Part shown: one piece after another, positions 35,493 to 46,830 of the stretch
How the letters are laid out: each line of letters opens with the position of its first letter
How positions within the stretch are numbered: position 1 is the first letter of the stretch
Assembly (NCBI GenBank): GCA_036426205.1
Contig: WSYH01001915.1
Coordinates: forward strand, 1-64,000
From: Ascaphus truei
Lineage: Eukaryota > Chordata > Amphibia > Anura > Ascaphidae
DNA length: 64,000 bases
Direction: 5' to 3'
Notes under the pieces: model-generated
Told to the model about the DNA's origin: nothing
The model's input: the letters and a program-made list of their open reading frames with translations, nothing else
Databases searched by the model: none
Translations under genes and position numbers: made by a program

Positions 35493-35530
<38 letters not shown>
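35383..35530. repeat. (TG)n and (TA)n compound microsatellite
   Basis: A TG run at 35408-35440 is followed by TATATGTATA and TACTGTATGTATATA units and a TA run to 35530. Confidence 0.95.
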
Positions 35531-35532
<2 letters not shown>

Positions 35533-36599
35533 CTCTGAGAGAGATTTACAAGTGCACAAGAATTATGATCATAATTACCTTCTCTGAGCTCTCCCTACAA
35601 ACTATTGTCTCCTTCTCCTCTCTAACTAACTAATACTCTGTCTGGTTTAAATGTGTTTCTAAACCTGTAGCTGAACATGTAGGAGGTTTTGATTGGTTGA
35701 GGAAATTTCTCAAACAAAATTATGTGGGTTGCTTTGAAGTTGATGGGAAAACCTAGAAATACCACATCTACTGTATCATAAATGGTGGCAATAAATGTTT
35801 GGACAGGTCAACAATACTGATTGGGAAAACTCCAGCTGCTTCCACCTGGGGTTTAAATGTTAATTCAGGAAACACACGTTTTATTTTGAAGTTCCTAATA
35901 ATCAACAAGAGAATGTTTATTTATGAGTGTATGAAGTAAATAAACCTTTTGTTTGTCAATTTCCCTCACTTCTTGCATCTTACTGGAATGTTTATCCAGG
36001 TGCAGATACAGTATCTACTTCAAAAGGCAGTTTATGAAGCCTGTTCCACGGAAACAATTCTCTTGGATAACACCGGTATACACATACACATCCAGAGAGT
36101 TAATACAAGTATACACATACAGTACATGTCCACTATTACCTCTAATGTTTTACTGGACGCAGTACCCAAATACAGGACAGTCCAGTTCAATACTGGACAC
36201 CTTGTAACCCTAATTAGGGATCAGCCTTCCAACCCTGCAATGGAAATTAAAGCTGCTGTTGCAGTATTCAGAAGGACTCTCTCAAGGGACAAAGCTCCCC
36301 AAACACAGTTAAGGACTTTATATTTTTCTCTGCATAATTTTGTTTAACCTAGAAATATGCTAGCTACCCAGGGAAAAGCTAGGGACCTACTGTGCTGTTA
36401 GTCTCCTAAAGGAGTAGAGATTTTCATTGTATGGTTTGTTTTCCTTAAAGGGACAGTGTCCTTAAAGTTTATTTGATTGTGGAAAATAAACCACCGAAGG
36501 TAAAAGCCTTACCCACTGTTTGGGACTCTTACTGACCCTGCTGCGAAGCCATCCTGCCACAATGGGCATGTGGGGGTAGAGGGATTGAGAGAAGCAGGT
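35531..36599. other. intronic sequence, nothing recognised
   Basis: No exon, repeat end or array was recognised. Open frames near 35949-36347 resemble nothing. Confidence 0.5.
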
Positions 36600-37330
36600 A
36601 GTTGCCACAGGGTGGGTAATTAGGCCTCTCGGGTGGGCAGTGGGAGGGGTTAACCCTTCCATTACCATAGCGGTTACTACTGCTAAAGTAATGAAGGGGT
36701 TAATCCCTTCCACAACCATCTCGGTAGGCCTAACCACTCACCCTGGGGCAATTACCCCCTTCACTCAACCCCTCTTCCCCCAATAAACCAGGTAGCCTTT
36801 CTTAACCCCTTCATTGCCTTAGCGGTTAATCGCTAAGGTAATGAAGCTACTTTTATTTTATTTTAATCTTACAGTATTGTAGCATTGGGTCTCTGGAGCG
36901 GAACCGCATTGATTTCAGGTCCGGGGACCCCCTGCTTCTCGAGTCACAGACCCCATTATGGGGTGCCGGTATCACTCTGCTTGGTTTACATCCCCCTTTC
37001 ACATGGGCCGTGATGCGGGAGAATTTAAACATGTCCGCCGGGGCCTGTAACTCAGGAAGCAGCGAGTCCCCGGACCTGAAATCAATGCGGTTCAGATCCA
37101 GAGACGCACTGCTATGATACTATACTATTAAAATAAAATAACACACCCGCGATCGCCTGTTAGAGGCACGCGGGTAGAGTGACTGATTCAGTCTATCTTT
37201 GAGTCCGAGTTTCTTACAGACAGGTAGAACACTGTAGGATTCACACAGCGCGAGTCCCATTCAAAAGCAGGGACCCCCGCTGTGTTAATCCCGATCGGTC
37301 ATTAAGTCTGCTGCGGCCCATCTCGCAGGA
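36600..37330. repeat. composite repeat: AAGGTAATGAAG family, palindrome copy 3, MITE fragment
   Basis: 36640-36850 carries CATTGCCTTAGCGGTTAATC and GCTAAGGTAATGAAGC, as at 12620-12660. 36888-37113 is the third palindrome copy (GATTTCAGGTCCGGGGACCC with GTCCCCGGACCTGAAATCAA). 37140-37200 is the shared GATCGCCTGTTAGAGGC tail. 37240-37330 is the MITE fragment (TTAATCCCGATCGGTCATTA). The same order occurs at 12556-13440. Confidence 0.8.
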
Positions 37331-37339
37331 TTTTTGATC

Positions 37340-37741
37340 GGAATCTTGATTTTTTTCCCTAGATGTGGTTGAATACCGGTGGCTGCATGTGTTTGGGTCA
37401 TAATATGTTTTTTTTTTAATATTTCCAATATGCTCTAATATCCACACACATAATTGTCTTGAAGTTCTCACCACAGATTGCAGCCCACGTGGGCATTCCA
37501 ATAGGTATACAACATGATCCATTTGACAATTAATGTATTTTTTTTAACGTTTAAACATTCTCCAGAGAAAAAGGATTTAAAATTACATTTCTCAAATGAA
37601 CCAATGTACAGGCCTTACAAGTTACAGTATACACAAATTTGTTTCTTCTTTAACCTTAAAAGTCATTGGTACTAATCTTTCTTTAAGGTTGGGGGCTTTT
37701 TTGGAAAATCACTATGGGACGGTCAAGAATTATACTTCCTA
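37340..37741 (-). pseudogene. Penelope-like GIY-YIG remnant
   Basis: The minus strand reads (in shifting frames) ILDRPIV near 37715, a Cys-containing linker near 37610, then DHVVYLLECPRGLQSVVRTS, RQLCVWILEHIGNIKKKTYY at 37520-37400. VVYLLECP...LEHIGNI is the GIY-YIG start and its helix, with the YIG altered to SVV. It is truncated on both sides and joins the composite repeat at 37330. Confidence 0.75.
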
Positions 37742-38790
37742 ACTAAAATGGGATCTCTTCTTAAAATATTCCAGTGCCTAGCAATTGTGCTTTTAAACTT
37801 TGATGCTTCTCTATTATACTGTGTAATGAAGGTGCTGTAGTCTGAAAATCATCAATTCTATTTACACCAATGAATATATCTTATATAATATACAGTATAT
37901 CTGGTTTTTCCCTTCTGTCTCTAACTCAGATATGTGTGGGATGATATTTTGTTATTAGCTAGTTTGATATATATTTTTTAAATAGTTTTGTTAAATTAAA
38001 GTTTAATTTGAAATATATATGTTAGGGCTGCTATAATGTACTTTCCTCTATTGGTAACTAATAGATACAGTATATGTATTTGAAACCTTTATAATATACA
38101 ATTTGCCATTAAACATCAGCTATCAGACTGATACTATTGCATTCACATACATTTTTTGTGCTTGCCAATGTTGTTAATTGTATCTGTATATGTTTCAATT
38201 TGAGTGAAAGAATGTTAACATTTTTAACTGTGGATATTGATATTGTATTACTTGTGTGAATTTTTTATATGATGTCTGATGTATATTTGTATATGTTTTC
38301 CTGTGGGGGGAAATGGCTTAATAACCCCATCCCCTTCTCATTCGTGGCTGATTCAAAACAATGGCCATTTTTGCTGGCATGCTGTGTATGTCACGTTGCA
38401 ATAACGTTCAGTATCTTTAATCATCATTTTAGTTCCCACTCTAGTTTCTAACATCAGTGTATATTCTTATGAGATTACTCCTTGTTTTCAAAATGATTAT
38501 TATTGCTACATGCAGATACTATATGTAAAGCATACAAGTTATAACAAAATAAGTTGATGAAGACTGTTCCTATATTATGTTTAAAGAAGCATTCATTTTA
38601 GCCAATGGTTTGATGATCCGACTGAAAAATGTGGTTATTTTATAAGACTTTGTAATGCTTGACCTTTATGTCACAGTAACCGTGCTTCATGCATCACTGA
38701 AAAAGTAATACACTATAAAAACAAAGAAGTATTTTATTTGGTTTGTGGCAATGTTATTCAATGTTCTCAGACGTGCCTTATTCTCCACAG
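37742..38790 (+). other. PCDH15: end of 22.4 kb PCDH15 intron, nothing recognised
   Basis: AT-rich sequence leading to the acceptor TTCTCCACAG at 38781-38790. Confidence 0.65.
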
Positions 38791-38961
38791 GATCGTGCCC
38801 CTAATTCTAATGATCGAAGAACAAGTACAACCACTTTGACAGTTGATGTTCTTGATGGTGATGACCTTGGACCCATGTTTCTTCCTTGTAACCTTGTGAA
38901 CAATACCCGTGACTGTCGTCCTTTAACATATAGAGCTAGCCTGCCAGAACTCAGTGGTCCT
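38791..38961 (+). CDS. PCDH15: protocadherin-15 exon, end of EC2 and start of EC3 (intact)
   Basis: A 171-base, 57-codon exon in phase 0 at both ends, between TTCTCCACAG and GTAAGT. It begins [20 protein letters not shown], the last strand of cadherin repeat 2, and continues [13 protein letters not shown], the calcium-binding linker to repeat 3. Then come [10 protein letters not shown] and LPELSGP. These match PCDH15 closely, including the two Cys of FLPC and RDCRP that lie in the repeat 3 entry. There are no gaps or stops, unlike the two exons upstream. The leading Asp pairs with the AN at the end of the 16426 exon to complete the calcium motif, which supports joining the three. Confidence 0.95.
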
Positions 38962-40573
38962 GTAAGTATTTGCAACTAATACATTATTGTTTACTTTGAG
39001 AGTATATATTAATATATAAATGGTAATGGCAATGAAAATACATATTTAATTACATTTATAACAAGCAAAACCTTTTTGTTTTTGGCTAATAGCTTGAAAT
39101 AACACAAATGTGACTTATGCCATATTTAGCAATGGGGATAAAAAGGTGTGGGCAGCCTTTTATATGCATATCTGCAGTATAAACAATACATGGATATCAG
39201 ACATACTTAATATACTCTCTAACATATTTCAACTTCCCAATATATCAAGGCAAACTTGACATCAGTATCTTTAAGCTTTTATCATCATGATAGCCCAAAA
39301 CAAAGGTAGCCAAAGGAAAATAGCAGATGTTATAAGCCTGAATTCACAGGACGTTAGGGAAACATGTTATAAGACCTTGGAAAGGGTTGTAAGTTCCTTT
39401 AAAAAAAAAAAAAACACACAAACAGGACCCTTTGGAAAGTAAACTGCTAAGATTCAAACATCTCTAGTAATGGACATATAGAAGTGACTGAAATATAGGG
39501 GGAGGGTCCAATGTTTTCATTTTGTGGGTTCCCTTCTACATTAAGGAGCATCTGGAGCAATTGTTCTGTGCTATAATTACCCCCATTTAGCAGTAGGGAG
39601 ACTTGGGGACCTAAGTTCTAAGTGTTTCAAACATCTTTTTTTGCCACAAAATTGACACACGTAAATGTAATTATAAATTGTGCTTGTGTGCACCTAAACT
39701 ACTAACCTGAAATTTCTCAATCCTCATCCATGGGTGTCAAAATGGAATTTATTTTGTTTATTTTGTTGCACAGAAAAATATATATATTTCACGGTGTGCC
39801 AAAATAATGTAGATCAACATTGTCAACCAAGTTCAACTTGAAGTAAACTCTAATTTGCTCACGGTTAATAATTTGATCAATAAGAAACCCAATGCATTGC
39901 CACACCATTTTCTTGGCTGTTATATATATATATATATAATGAAGGATATTTTAAAAGTAAACAAGTTTTATTGAATACTACGCACTGCTTTTCATATAAA
40001 ATCTGCAAACTGTGCAATCTGTTATTTTTCTTCTGTTACTTAAATCAATGGATCTCCCAGAACACAACTACCCAAGTCTCGACTCCTGTTTAACTAAAGT
40101 GAGGTCTTGTCTCCTGTTTTACTCACATGATCCAGAACAAACATTCTAAAAGTACCGTAGAACAAAATTATGGAATCTATTCATTTTGTTTTGCAAAATA
40201 AGGGATTTTTTTTTGTATATTTTGTATTTAATATTAGAATTATTGTCATGAAATTGTTGTTATTATTTATAGTGTGCCTAGGTCCCATACATTATTTACA
40301 CTGGTGTCTGTTCACTTATTGTCTTGTTCTAAAAACTCTCAAGGAGTTGGGGCAGAGTTTATAGAATAAGCCCTTTAATACTTTAATTGTACTTAGAGTT
40401 AGTGCATTTTTACAATCCAAATATATTTTCTGTAGTACACGGACAGACAATATTAACATAAGCAACATTGCAATCTACAGTATTTGTAGATTAATGGATT
40501 AAAGTAATGGAAAATGTTACTACATTGCTACAGTAGCATGAAATGAACTGTTATGTTGGAATGAAAACTGATA
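38962..40573 (+). other. PCDH15: PCDH15 downstream intron, nothing recognised
   Basis: Starts with the GTAAGTATT donor. It contains an A run near 39402 and a short AT run at 39922-39940. The next PCDH15 exon was not found anywhere to 64000, so this intron is at least 25 kb. Confidence 0.6.
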
Positions 40574-40815
40574 CAGTGAAAGTAGTAGGAGAAATACTGT
40601 AGCCACACTCTTTTTTCAGTAGATCATAGGATCATTTATTGGAATTCAAAGAGACAAAACTAGCACAACGTTTTGGGACCACTGTTAACCCTTCTTCAGG
40701 GTGAATTAGCACTGGGCACGAAAGTTGTGCTACTTTTTGTCTCTATGAATTCCAATAAATGATCTTATGATCTATTAAAAGAAGAGTGCCGCTATTTCTC
40801 CTTCTACTTTCACTG
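40574..40815. repeat. ~240 bp palindrome with hammerhead-like motif at centre
   Basis: Arms: CAGTGAAAGTAGTAGGAGAA with TTCTCCTTCTACTTTCACTG, and GATCATAGGATCATTTATTG GAATTC with GAATTCCAATAAATGATC. On the minus strand 40699 to 40671 reads CTGAAGA, A, GGG...CCC, AAAACG: the motif with A in place of the first G of GAAA. Probably an inactive derivative. Confidence 0.85.
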
Positions 40816-41812
40816 TAAATATACAGTGGTGGTTGGGGAATCCCGCCATGGGGAAGCTACTGTATGCACCTATATATAATCAAACAAGAACACGATCCAA
40901 AGGAATGACAGGATTGCAGGGCAAGTACCTTTACTTTATAATTAACACTGATAGTCTTAAAAAACTAAATTGGCTAGGTAAGGAATTGCTTTAAAGATTG
41001 ATTTTATAACAATTTACTAACAGACCTGCCAACTCACCCAGTCCTCCATGTGACAACGGTTTTGACCCTCTTCTCTTTGTCTCTCATTGGAGTGGAAAAT
41101 CACATATAGGATAAGGAGAAAATGGTGTTCACATAGTAAACTGCCTGCTTTGGGTCATCACACCAGTAGTGGAGATTGTGTTGACCTTTTTTGAATCATC
41201 ACATAGGAGGTAGAGCTTGTGATGTGTTTTTGTGTCATCAAGCCGGAGAGCCAGAGCCTCAGCATGGTCAACAAGTTGTCGGGTTGGCATGTCTGCAGTA
41301 ATGCACCAATATCTTTGCTACTGAAGTATTTTTAACTTTGCACTTCCTCTTATGTGCCCCAAATATTTCATTTTATAACAAAATATTACTTGCTAATATT
41401 TAAATACTCTTAAATGTTAATTGTCTTTGAATCAAAGTATTTTTGAATCTCTTCTACATTTCTGCAATAATGTTTTCTGAATCAATTACACTTTCTATAA
41501 AGTGCTTCATTTTTCCCTTGATCTTCGCACTATCCAGCCCCAGTGCTAATGTTTTAAAATGTGTATGCTTTTGAAAAAATGCTTCAATCCAGTGACTATT
41601 GATTTAATATTGTGCTTGATCCGTTTCATGTTTTTGAAAGTTTCCATCACATACCCTCATCCTTCTGTATTTGTAAAAATATTATTTTTTATTTGTGAAT
41701 AACGTAAAACTAAACATTTTCCGCAATGTTCGTAAGTTTGTTTCTACGTTTGAGTAAATTGGTACAAGATGAAGCTCACTATAGAGACATTCATGACTAC
41801 TTCTATGCAATA
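40816..41812. other. intronic sequence, nothing recognised
   Basis: No feature recognised. Confidence 0.5.
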
Positions 41813-41820
41813 CCTTACGA

Positions 41821-42685
41821 CAGGGGTACGCAAACAGGGGGTCGCGGTGTTTTCAGAGACCCCACGCTCTCCCCCAAAGCATTAAAATGCCGGGGACCGC
41901 GCGAGGCCTTTGTGTAACGCTTGACTGCCCGCAGACCTGGCCAGTCCCCAATACTGAGGTGGGTAAGGGTATAACACGCACCCACAGCAGTGAGGGCATG
42001 CCCGGAGTGTGGTATGATGCGTTGCCGGGCCTGGTGAGAAAGGGTTAGCCTGATACTTGCCGAGTCCGGGGTGCCACAGAGGTCCGAGGGTAAAGATCCG
42101 AAAGCCGTAGGTCAGGGGCAGGAGAGAGTAGCGTAGTGAGGTCCAAAGCAGAGTCCAGGGAGTAGCGAGGTACACAAAGTCTAACGAGAGCCGAGGTCAA
42201 ATCCAAGGGTATCAAACGAGGACAGGGACTGGAGCGAGAGCTGCAATACAAAAGAGAGCCAGGCATAGACCTCCGTACAACAAGAGCAACAGGAAAACTA
42301 TGCAGAGTGATGAAGGAGAGGGCAGCCAGGAACTATAAATGCCAGAGAACCAATGGGAGCAAGAGGTGGAGCGGGGGCTTGACTGAGCGGTCCCAGGGAT
42401 AGGTTAGGATGCCTGATGTGGTGTTCCCTAGTGGGAATAGCCTCCAGCTGCTGGGAGGTGGAGCCAAGGCTACAGGAGGAGTGTAGAAGAGGATGGGTGC
42501 GCGCGCCCTGTAACACTACCGCGCGCGCGCCCCTGCAGCATGTGGGCGGAGGCAGCGTGTGCCGCGGAGAAGCGGCGTGGCTTCCGACCGGAGCAGGTAA
42601 GGAGCTGACGGGGAGGGGGCCTGGGATGAGGTAAGGGCGGGAGAGAAGACAGGGGGGTGCAGGGCAATAAGTTTGCACACCCCTG
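41821..42685. mobile_element. 865 bp non-autonomous hAT element with 8-bp target duplication
   Basis: Ends are CAGGGGTACGCAAAC and, inverted, CAGGGGTGTGCAAAC, the hAT (Charlie-like) terminal form. Flanking eight-mers are CCTTACGA (41813-41820) and CCTTACAG (42686-42693), a duplication with two changes. The interior is GC-rich with no transposase. It includes TGTAACGCTTG (41915) and CTGTAACACTACC (42510) that may bound an LTR-like block; this is unsure. Open frames inside reflect composition. Confidence 0.85.
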
Positions 42686-42773
42686 CCTTACAGAATACCT
42701 TTACGAAGAAGAGCAGCTCAATGCATTGTACTATTGCAGAAAATGTTGAATTAAAAAAAGTATCATTGGCACC

Positions 42774-43440
42774 AAGTTTATGGTGGGGATAAGACGTTTT
42801 ACTTATGTGAACAGAGATCTGCTTAACAATAAAGGAAAAAACATTAAAGAGAACAGCAGCATTGGTAACCAGATGCCCTTTATCACATGGCACAATGAAG
42901 GGGCTACTTACATGAATAGAATACTAAATAAACACAGGCACATTTTGAAAGGGAATCCGTATTACAAGATCTACTTCCCCCCCCCCCCCCCCCAAACAAA
43001 GAATCATTTAAAAAAAAATAACATCTTGGCTCTGACGGAACTGAAATCTGTTAGAAAGGGACTGGCATTCACTTTGCTCCCTGAGAAACCCAATTGGTGT
43101 TTAAATGTGGCCATTCATCCTGCATCACGTGTGATTCCCTAGATGTGGATAGAAAACAAGTCACTGCCAGTACTTCAGGAAGAAGTCACACAATTGAATA
43201 ATTTATATACTGTGGGACAACATACAGTATGTCATATATGTAGTAGAATGCCCATGTAAACTCCAGTACGTGGGGAGAATGAATAGGTCACTTAGGGAGC
43301 GATTCCTTGAACACAGAAGAAATATCCTTAAGGGTTTTGAACATCACAATTTATCGAAACAGTTACAGTATGTGACACACATAATAAAAATCCAGAAGGT
43401 CTGACAACAAAAGGAATATAGATAGTCAATACCAATGTGA
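42774..43440 (+). pseudogene. Penelope-like fragment, linker and GIY-YIG
   Basis: The first frame reads IGNQMPFITWHNEGATYMNR, ILNKHRHILKGNPY and then a poly-C break at 42967. Later, in another frame, comes VIYVVECPCKLQYVGRMNRS, LRERFLEHRRNILKGF (43230-43350). VIYxxECPCKLQYVG is a good GIY-YIG match with YVG for YIG. It belongs with the lineage at 45981. Several stops and shifts; the RT is missing. Confidence 0.82.
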
Positions 43441-43658
43441 GAGGAGGGGGTTGGTTTCTACATCTCTATGAAACATGTCACCTAGGGCTCTGAATATTAT
43501 TTTCAACCAGGCAGCATTTTTAAAGTCTTGAGTTTGTCATATACCAATAATGGAAAAAACAAATATGGTAGCGCTATTTTCTAATAATTAATGATATATT
43601 AACTAGCTGGCTGCCTGTGATATAACTCTGACCCCAGGTCAGATGAGTAAGGACGAAG
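43441..43658. other. likely Penelope-like 3' remainder
   Basis: No clear features; it continues from the fragment above to the next palindrome. Confidence 0.35.
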
Positions 43659-43952
43659 GAATATTATATATCTGGCTGTCAGCGTACATAAAATACATAC
43701 ATATATAAAAGATATATATAACCAGAAGTGATGATGCTGGCTGAGCGATAGGATACTCCACGTGTAGGTGATAACATGAACGAAAATAAATAGAAATCAT
43801 AGTTTAAAATGTATTTCTATTATTTTCGTTTCATGTTTGATCACCTACACGTGGAGATACTATCGCTCAGCCCAGCATCATCACTTCTGGTTGTATATAT
43901 CTTTTATATTGTATGTATTTATGTAACGCTGACACCGAGATATAATATTCCT
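43659..43952. repeat. ~295 bp palindrome
   Basis: Outer pair GGAATATTATATATCTGGC with a diverged GAGATATAATATTCC. Inner pairs CCAGAAGTGATGATGCTGG with CCAGCATCATCACTTCTGG, and CTCCACGTGTAGGTGAT with ATCACCTACACGTGGAG. The centre lies near 43807. Confidence 0.88.
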
Positions 43953-44052
43953 TCAATATACCAATAATGGATATTTTCCCTTATCTTTTGGTGCTAGCCC
44001 TACACTCCCCTTTAATCTATGGCATTTAAAATATATTGTAATGGATATTTTA

Positions 44053-44054
<2 letters not shown>

Positions 44055-44084
<30 letters not shown>
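44055..44084. repeat. (TG)n microsatellite
   Basis: Uninterrupted TG run. Confidence 0.95.
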
Positions 44085-44147
44085 TGCATATTGCTATCTC
44101 CACGGAATATGAATTGTTAGATATTTGTACTTCTATTAACTACACTT

Positions 44148-44148
44148 T

Positions 44149-44212
<64 letters not shown>
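44148..44212. repeat. (TG)n microsatellite, ~31 repeats
   Basis: TG run with a single GA break near 44154. Confidence 0.97.
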
Positions 44213-44214
<2 letters not shown>

Positions 44215-44229
44215 ACACAAACAAAAACA

Positions 44230-45100
44230 ATTAGTGGTGCTAATTAGGTGTTCAAAAATGCGTGGAAATAAGCAGTGATTGGAACCAACAGTGAAAATAA
44301 GTTTATTAGTGTAAGTAATATAAAAATGTATATATGTGTATATATTCAAGTGAACATGAATGCATTAATAAGGCCAAAATGCAAACAGTGAATTTGTGTT
44401 AACACAAATATGTCCAAACCAGTTCCAGAAATTTGATAGTGTCCAGTGAAGTGAAGAAATCCTGTCCCATTAAAGTGTTTCCTACTGTATGGAGACTGCT
44501 GCAGCTTATAGCAAACCATAGAATACCTAAAAAGAAGCGCAAGCTCCATAGCATAATACTGTATAAAAATAATGATTTTAATGTTAAAAGGAGAGTACAG
44601 GAACTATTGGACCTGTACTGACAAAATTAAAAAGAATATCAGGAGTGCGAGAGAAAAATCTCTAAGCAGTGATATCACCAAATGCGAGCCGGGGTCTGGA
44701 ACTAACGCAGCTGGGCACAAGAAGGACGGATCTTAGTGTCTGTAGTAGTGTGTGTCCTGGAAGAGATTCCTTCCAATGTAGGAAGCGTGAGCGGGCTTGC
44801 AACACCTCCGATCCAGCAATGTGGAAGATGTAAAGGTCCAGCGTCTGTGAAATCACCACCTCAATCAAGTGAAGAGAGTACAGACCTCCTAGCACCGGCT
44901 CCTCTGCATGATGACATCAGGCAACGTCCCACCGCATTTCGTCATGTGAGTGACTTCATCAGGGGTGATTGGCTAACACAGGCTGACAGTTTAAATAGTC
45001 CCACATTTATGCAACCACCAATCACAGAGATACAAATAGTAATTCGTCAATTAAAAGCATTTATTATCCATTCCAACAGCAGATAATAAGCTAATTGCAT
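44230..45100 (-). mobile_element. Penelope-like 3' region (minus) with hammerhead-like motif
   Basis: It lies 900 bases downstream, on the same strand, of the Penelope-like frame at 45981. It contains the cleanest core sequence of the motif (44937-44962). Otherwise non-coding. Confidence 0.55.
44937..44962 (-). ncRNA. hammerhead-like ribozyme motif with canonical CTGATGA core
   Basis: On the minus strand: CTGATGA, extra A, stem II GTCA/TGAC, GAAA, then TGCGGTGG. CACC just upstream could pair with GGTG downstream as stem I, although the register is not ideal. The residue at the expected cleavage position is not clear. Confidence 0.55.
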
Positions 45101-45132
45101 TTAGCATATACTCATGATGGTAAATATTGAAT

Positions 45133-45137
<5 letters not shown>

Positions 45138-45183
<46 letters not shown>
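45138..45183. repeat. (AT)n microsatellite
   Basis: TA run followed by an A run. Confidence 0.95.
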
Positions 45184-45188
<5 letters not shown>

Positions 45189-45598
45189 AAGCATACAGTT
45201 ATATTTGCATATATATATATAATGTCACCATGATGAAAATATTGGTAATAAGAGATAAAATAAAGTGAAATTACTAATGTTTGATTGTTACTATTAAGTG
45301 TTGGTGAGAGAAACTCAAAGCAGTATAGCAACCTATATATAACTTTTAGTATAAAAGGGAGCTTACAAAACTAGTTATATAGTGTGTATAATATAAAGTA
45401 ATATTAATAAATAAAGTAATATTAATAAAGTTTGATCTAAAGCTATATTATTATTTAGTAGATATGTGATGGTGCTAATTTATAGACTATTGTGAATAAA
45501 ATATATATATTAATATGATGTAAAAATAAAAGTAAAAGAAATATATGGAGAATGCTTGAATGTATATATATTAATGCTTAGACAATATATATTACCTA

Positions 45599-45644
<46 letters not shown>

Positions 45645-45980
45645 TTAAAAAGGAAGACTACCTAACAATATCAAACTGTAGAAGAATTCAATAATATATA
45701 AATATAATATAAATATAATATATGCTGATGTGTATAGCATTGGTGAGACCTGTTGAATACTTTAAAACTAAATGATCTCAAGTTCTGAGGACCATAACCC
45801 TTAGGGGATAATGGTAAGCACTAGTGAGGACTGCAAAATGGCCACACTGAACGGACAACTAAACGGGCAACTAGATGACTACAACAGAAGCAAGCCAGAC
45901 TGAATTCTGAAGGAATATGAATGCATGATCAGTTGTGTGGACTTATGATGGTTTAAATATTAAACCAAAATACATTGTAT
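45184..45980. other. AT-rich non-coding sequence
   Basis: Very AT-rich with another TA run at 45603-45643; no other feature. Confidence 0.5.
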
Positions 45981-46830
45981 CTACTGTATGCATTCATTTA
46001 ATCCTAATGGTGAAAGAGTTCCCAAGGAGTATATCCAGAAGGACTCCCTGACACAGAGTGTTTTGAATCTGTCACCACATAATTTAGAGGTGGAGATACA
46101 TTCAATCCCCATAACTCTGAGCCCAGTGGTATCCCTGGAAAGTATTGTTAAGTGTCGTGGGACACTATGCATGAGGACACCTTTAAGAATAGCACGTCTG
46201 TGCTCAAAGAACCTCATGCAAAGGGAAAATTTGGTACATCCCACATATTGGAGGTTGCAGGAGCATGAAAGAACATACACAACATAAGTTGTCAAGCAGT
46301 TAATTGAACTCTTGATCGAGTATACAGACTTGTTAGAAAAAGAAGCAAAAGGCATTTAGACCTACCACATTTGTACTTGCCAAGATTTTCAGAAATACCA
46401 ATACATCCAGCCAGAGATATGTTAGTTTCCATGAGTCTATTGGGGGCCAGTTGGTTTTTAATATTTATTGCCATCCGATAGATATTCTGGTGCTGGGAGA
46501 CTTAATTTGTATAGCTGCTGTACATAGTGATACATGTTGCACCATTCTTAGAAACAGCCTTAGGTTTCATTACACTGCTTGATTTAGATTTAGCTAAGAA
46601 GTCAATCTTTTCAATAGCCCTAACTTTTGTAAAGGATTCATTTACCAGTTGTTTATCATACCCCTTTAGGGCAAAATTGGTCTTCAGCCGACACGACTTT
46701 GTTTCAAATGAACAGTCAGATGAGCAGTTCTGTCTAAGCCTATTGAACTGGCTAAGAGGTATATTCTGAATCCATTTCGGATGATGACTGCTATTTGCGT
46801 GTAAATAGCTATTCGCTGCTATTCCTCATT
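45981..46830 (-). pseudogene. Penelope-like element: RT thumb, linker and GIY-YIG
   Basis: On the minus strand, about 46780-46520 encodes NIPLSQFNRLRQNCSSDCSF and GYDKQLVNESF, the region after the RT palm in Penelope-like proteins. About 46470-46320 holds the Cys-rich linker (NLGKYKCGRSKC). 46300-45981 holds the endonuclease: TYVVYVLSCSCNLQYVGCTK, FFEHRRAILKG, and the end WIYSLGTLSPLGLNE. YVG replaces YIG. At least two frameshifts. This is the only copy where the RT end is visible, and its 3' region continues to about 44230. Confidence 0.88.
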
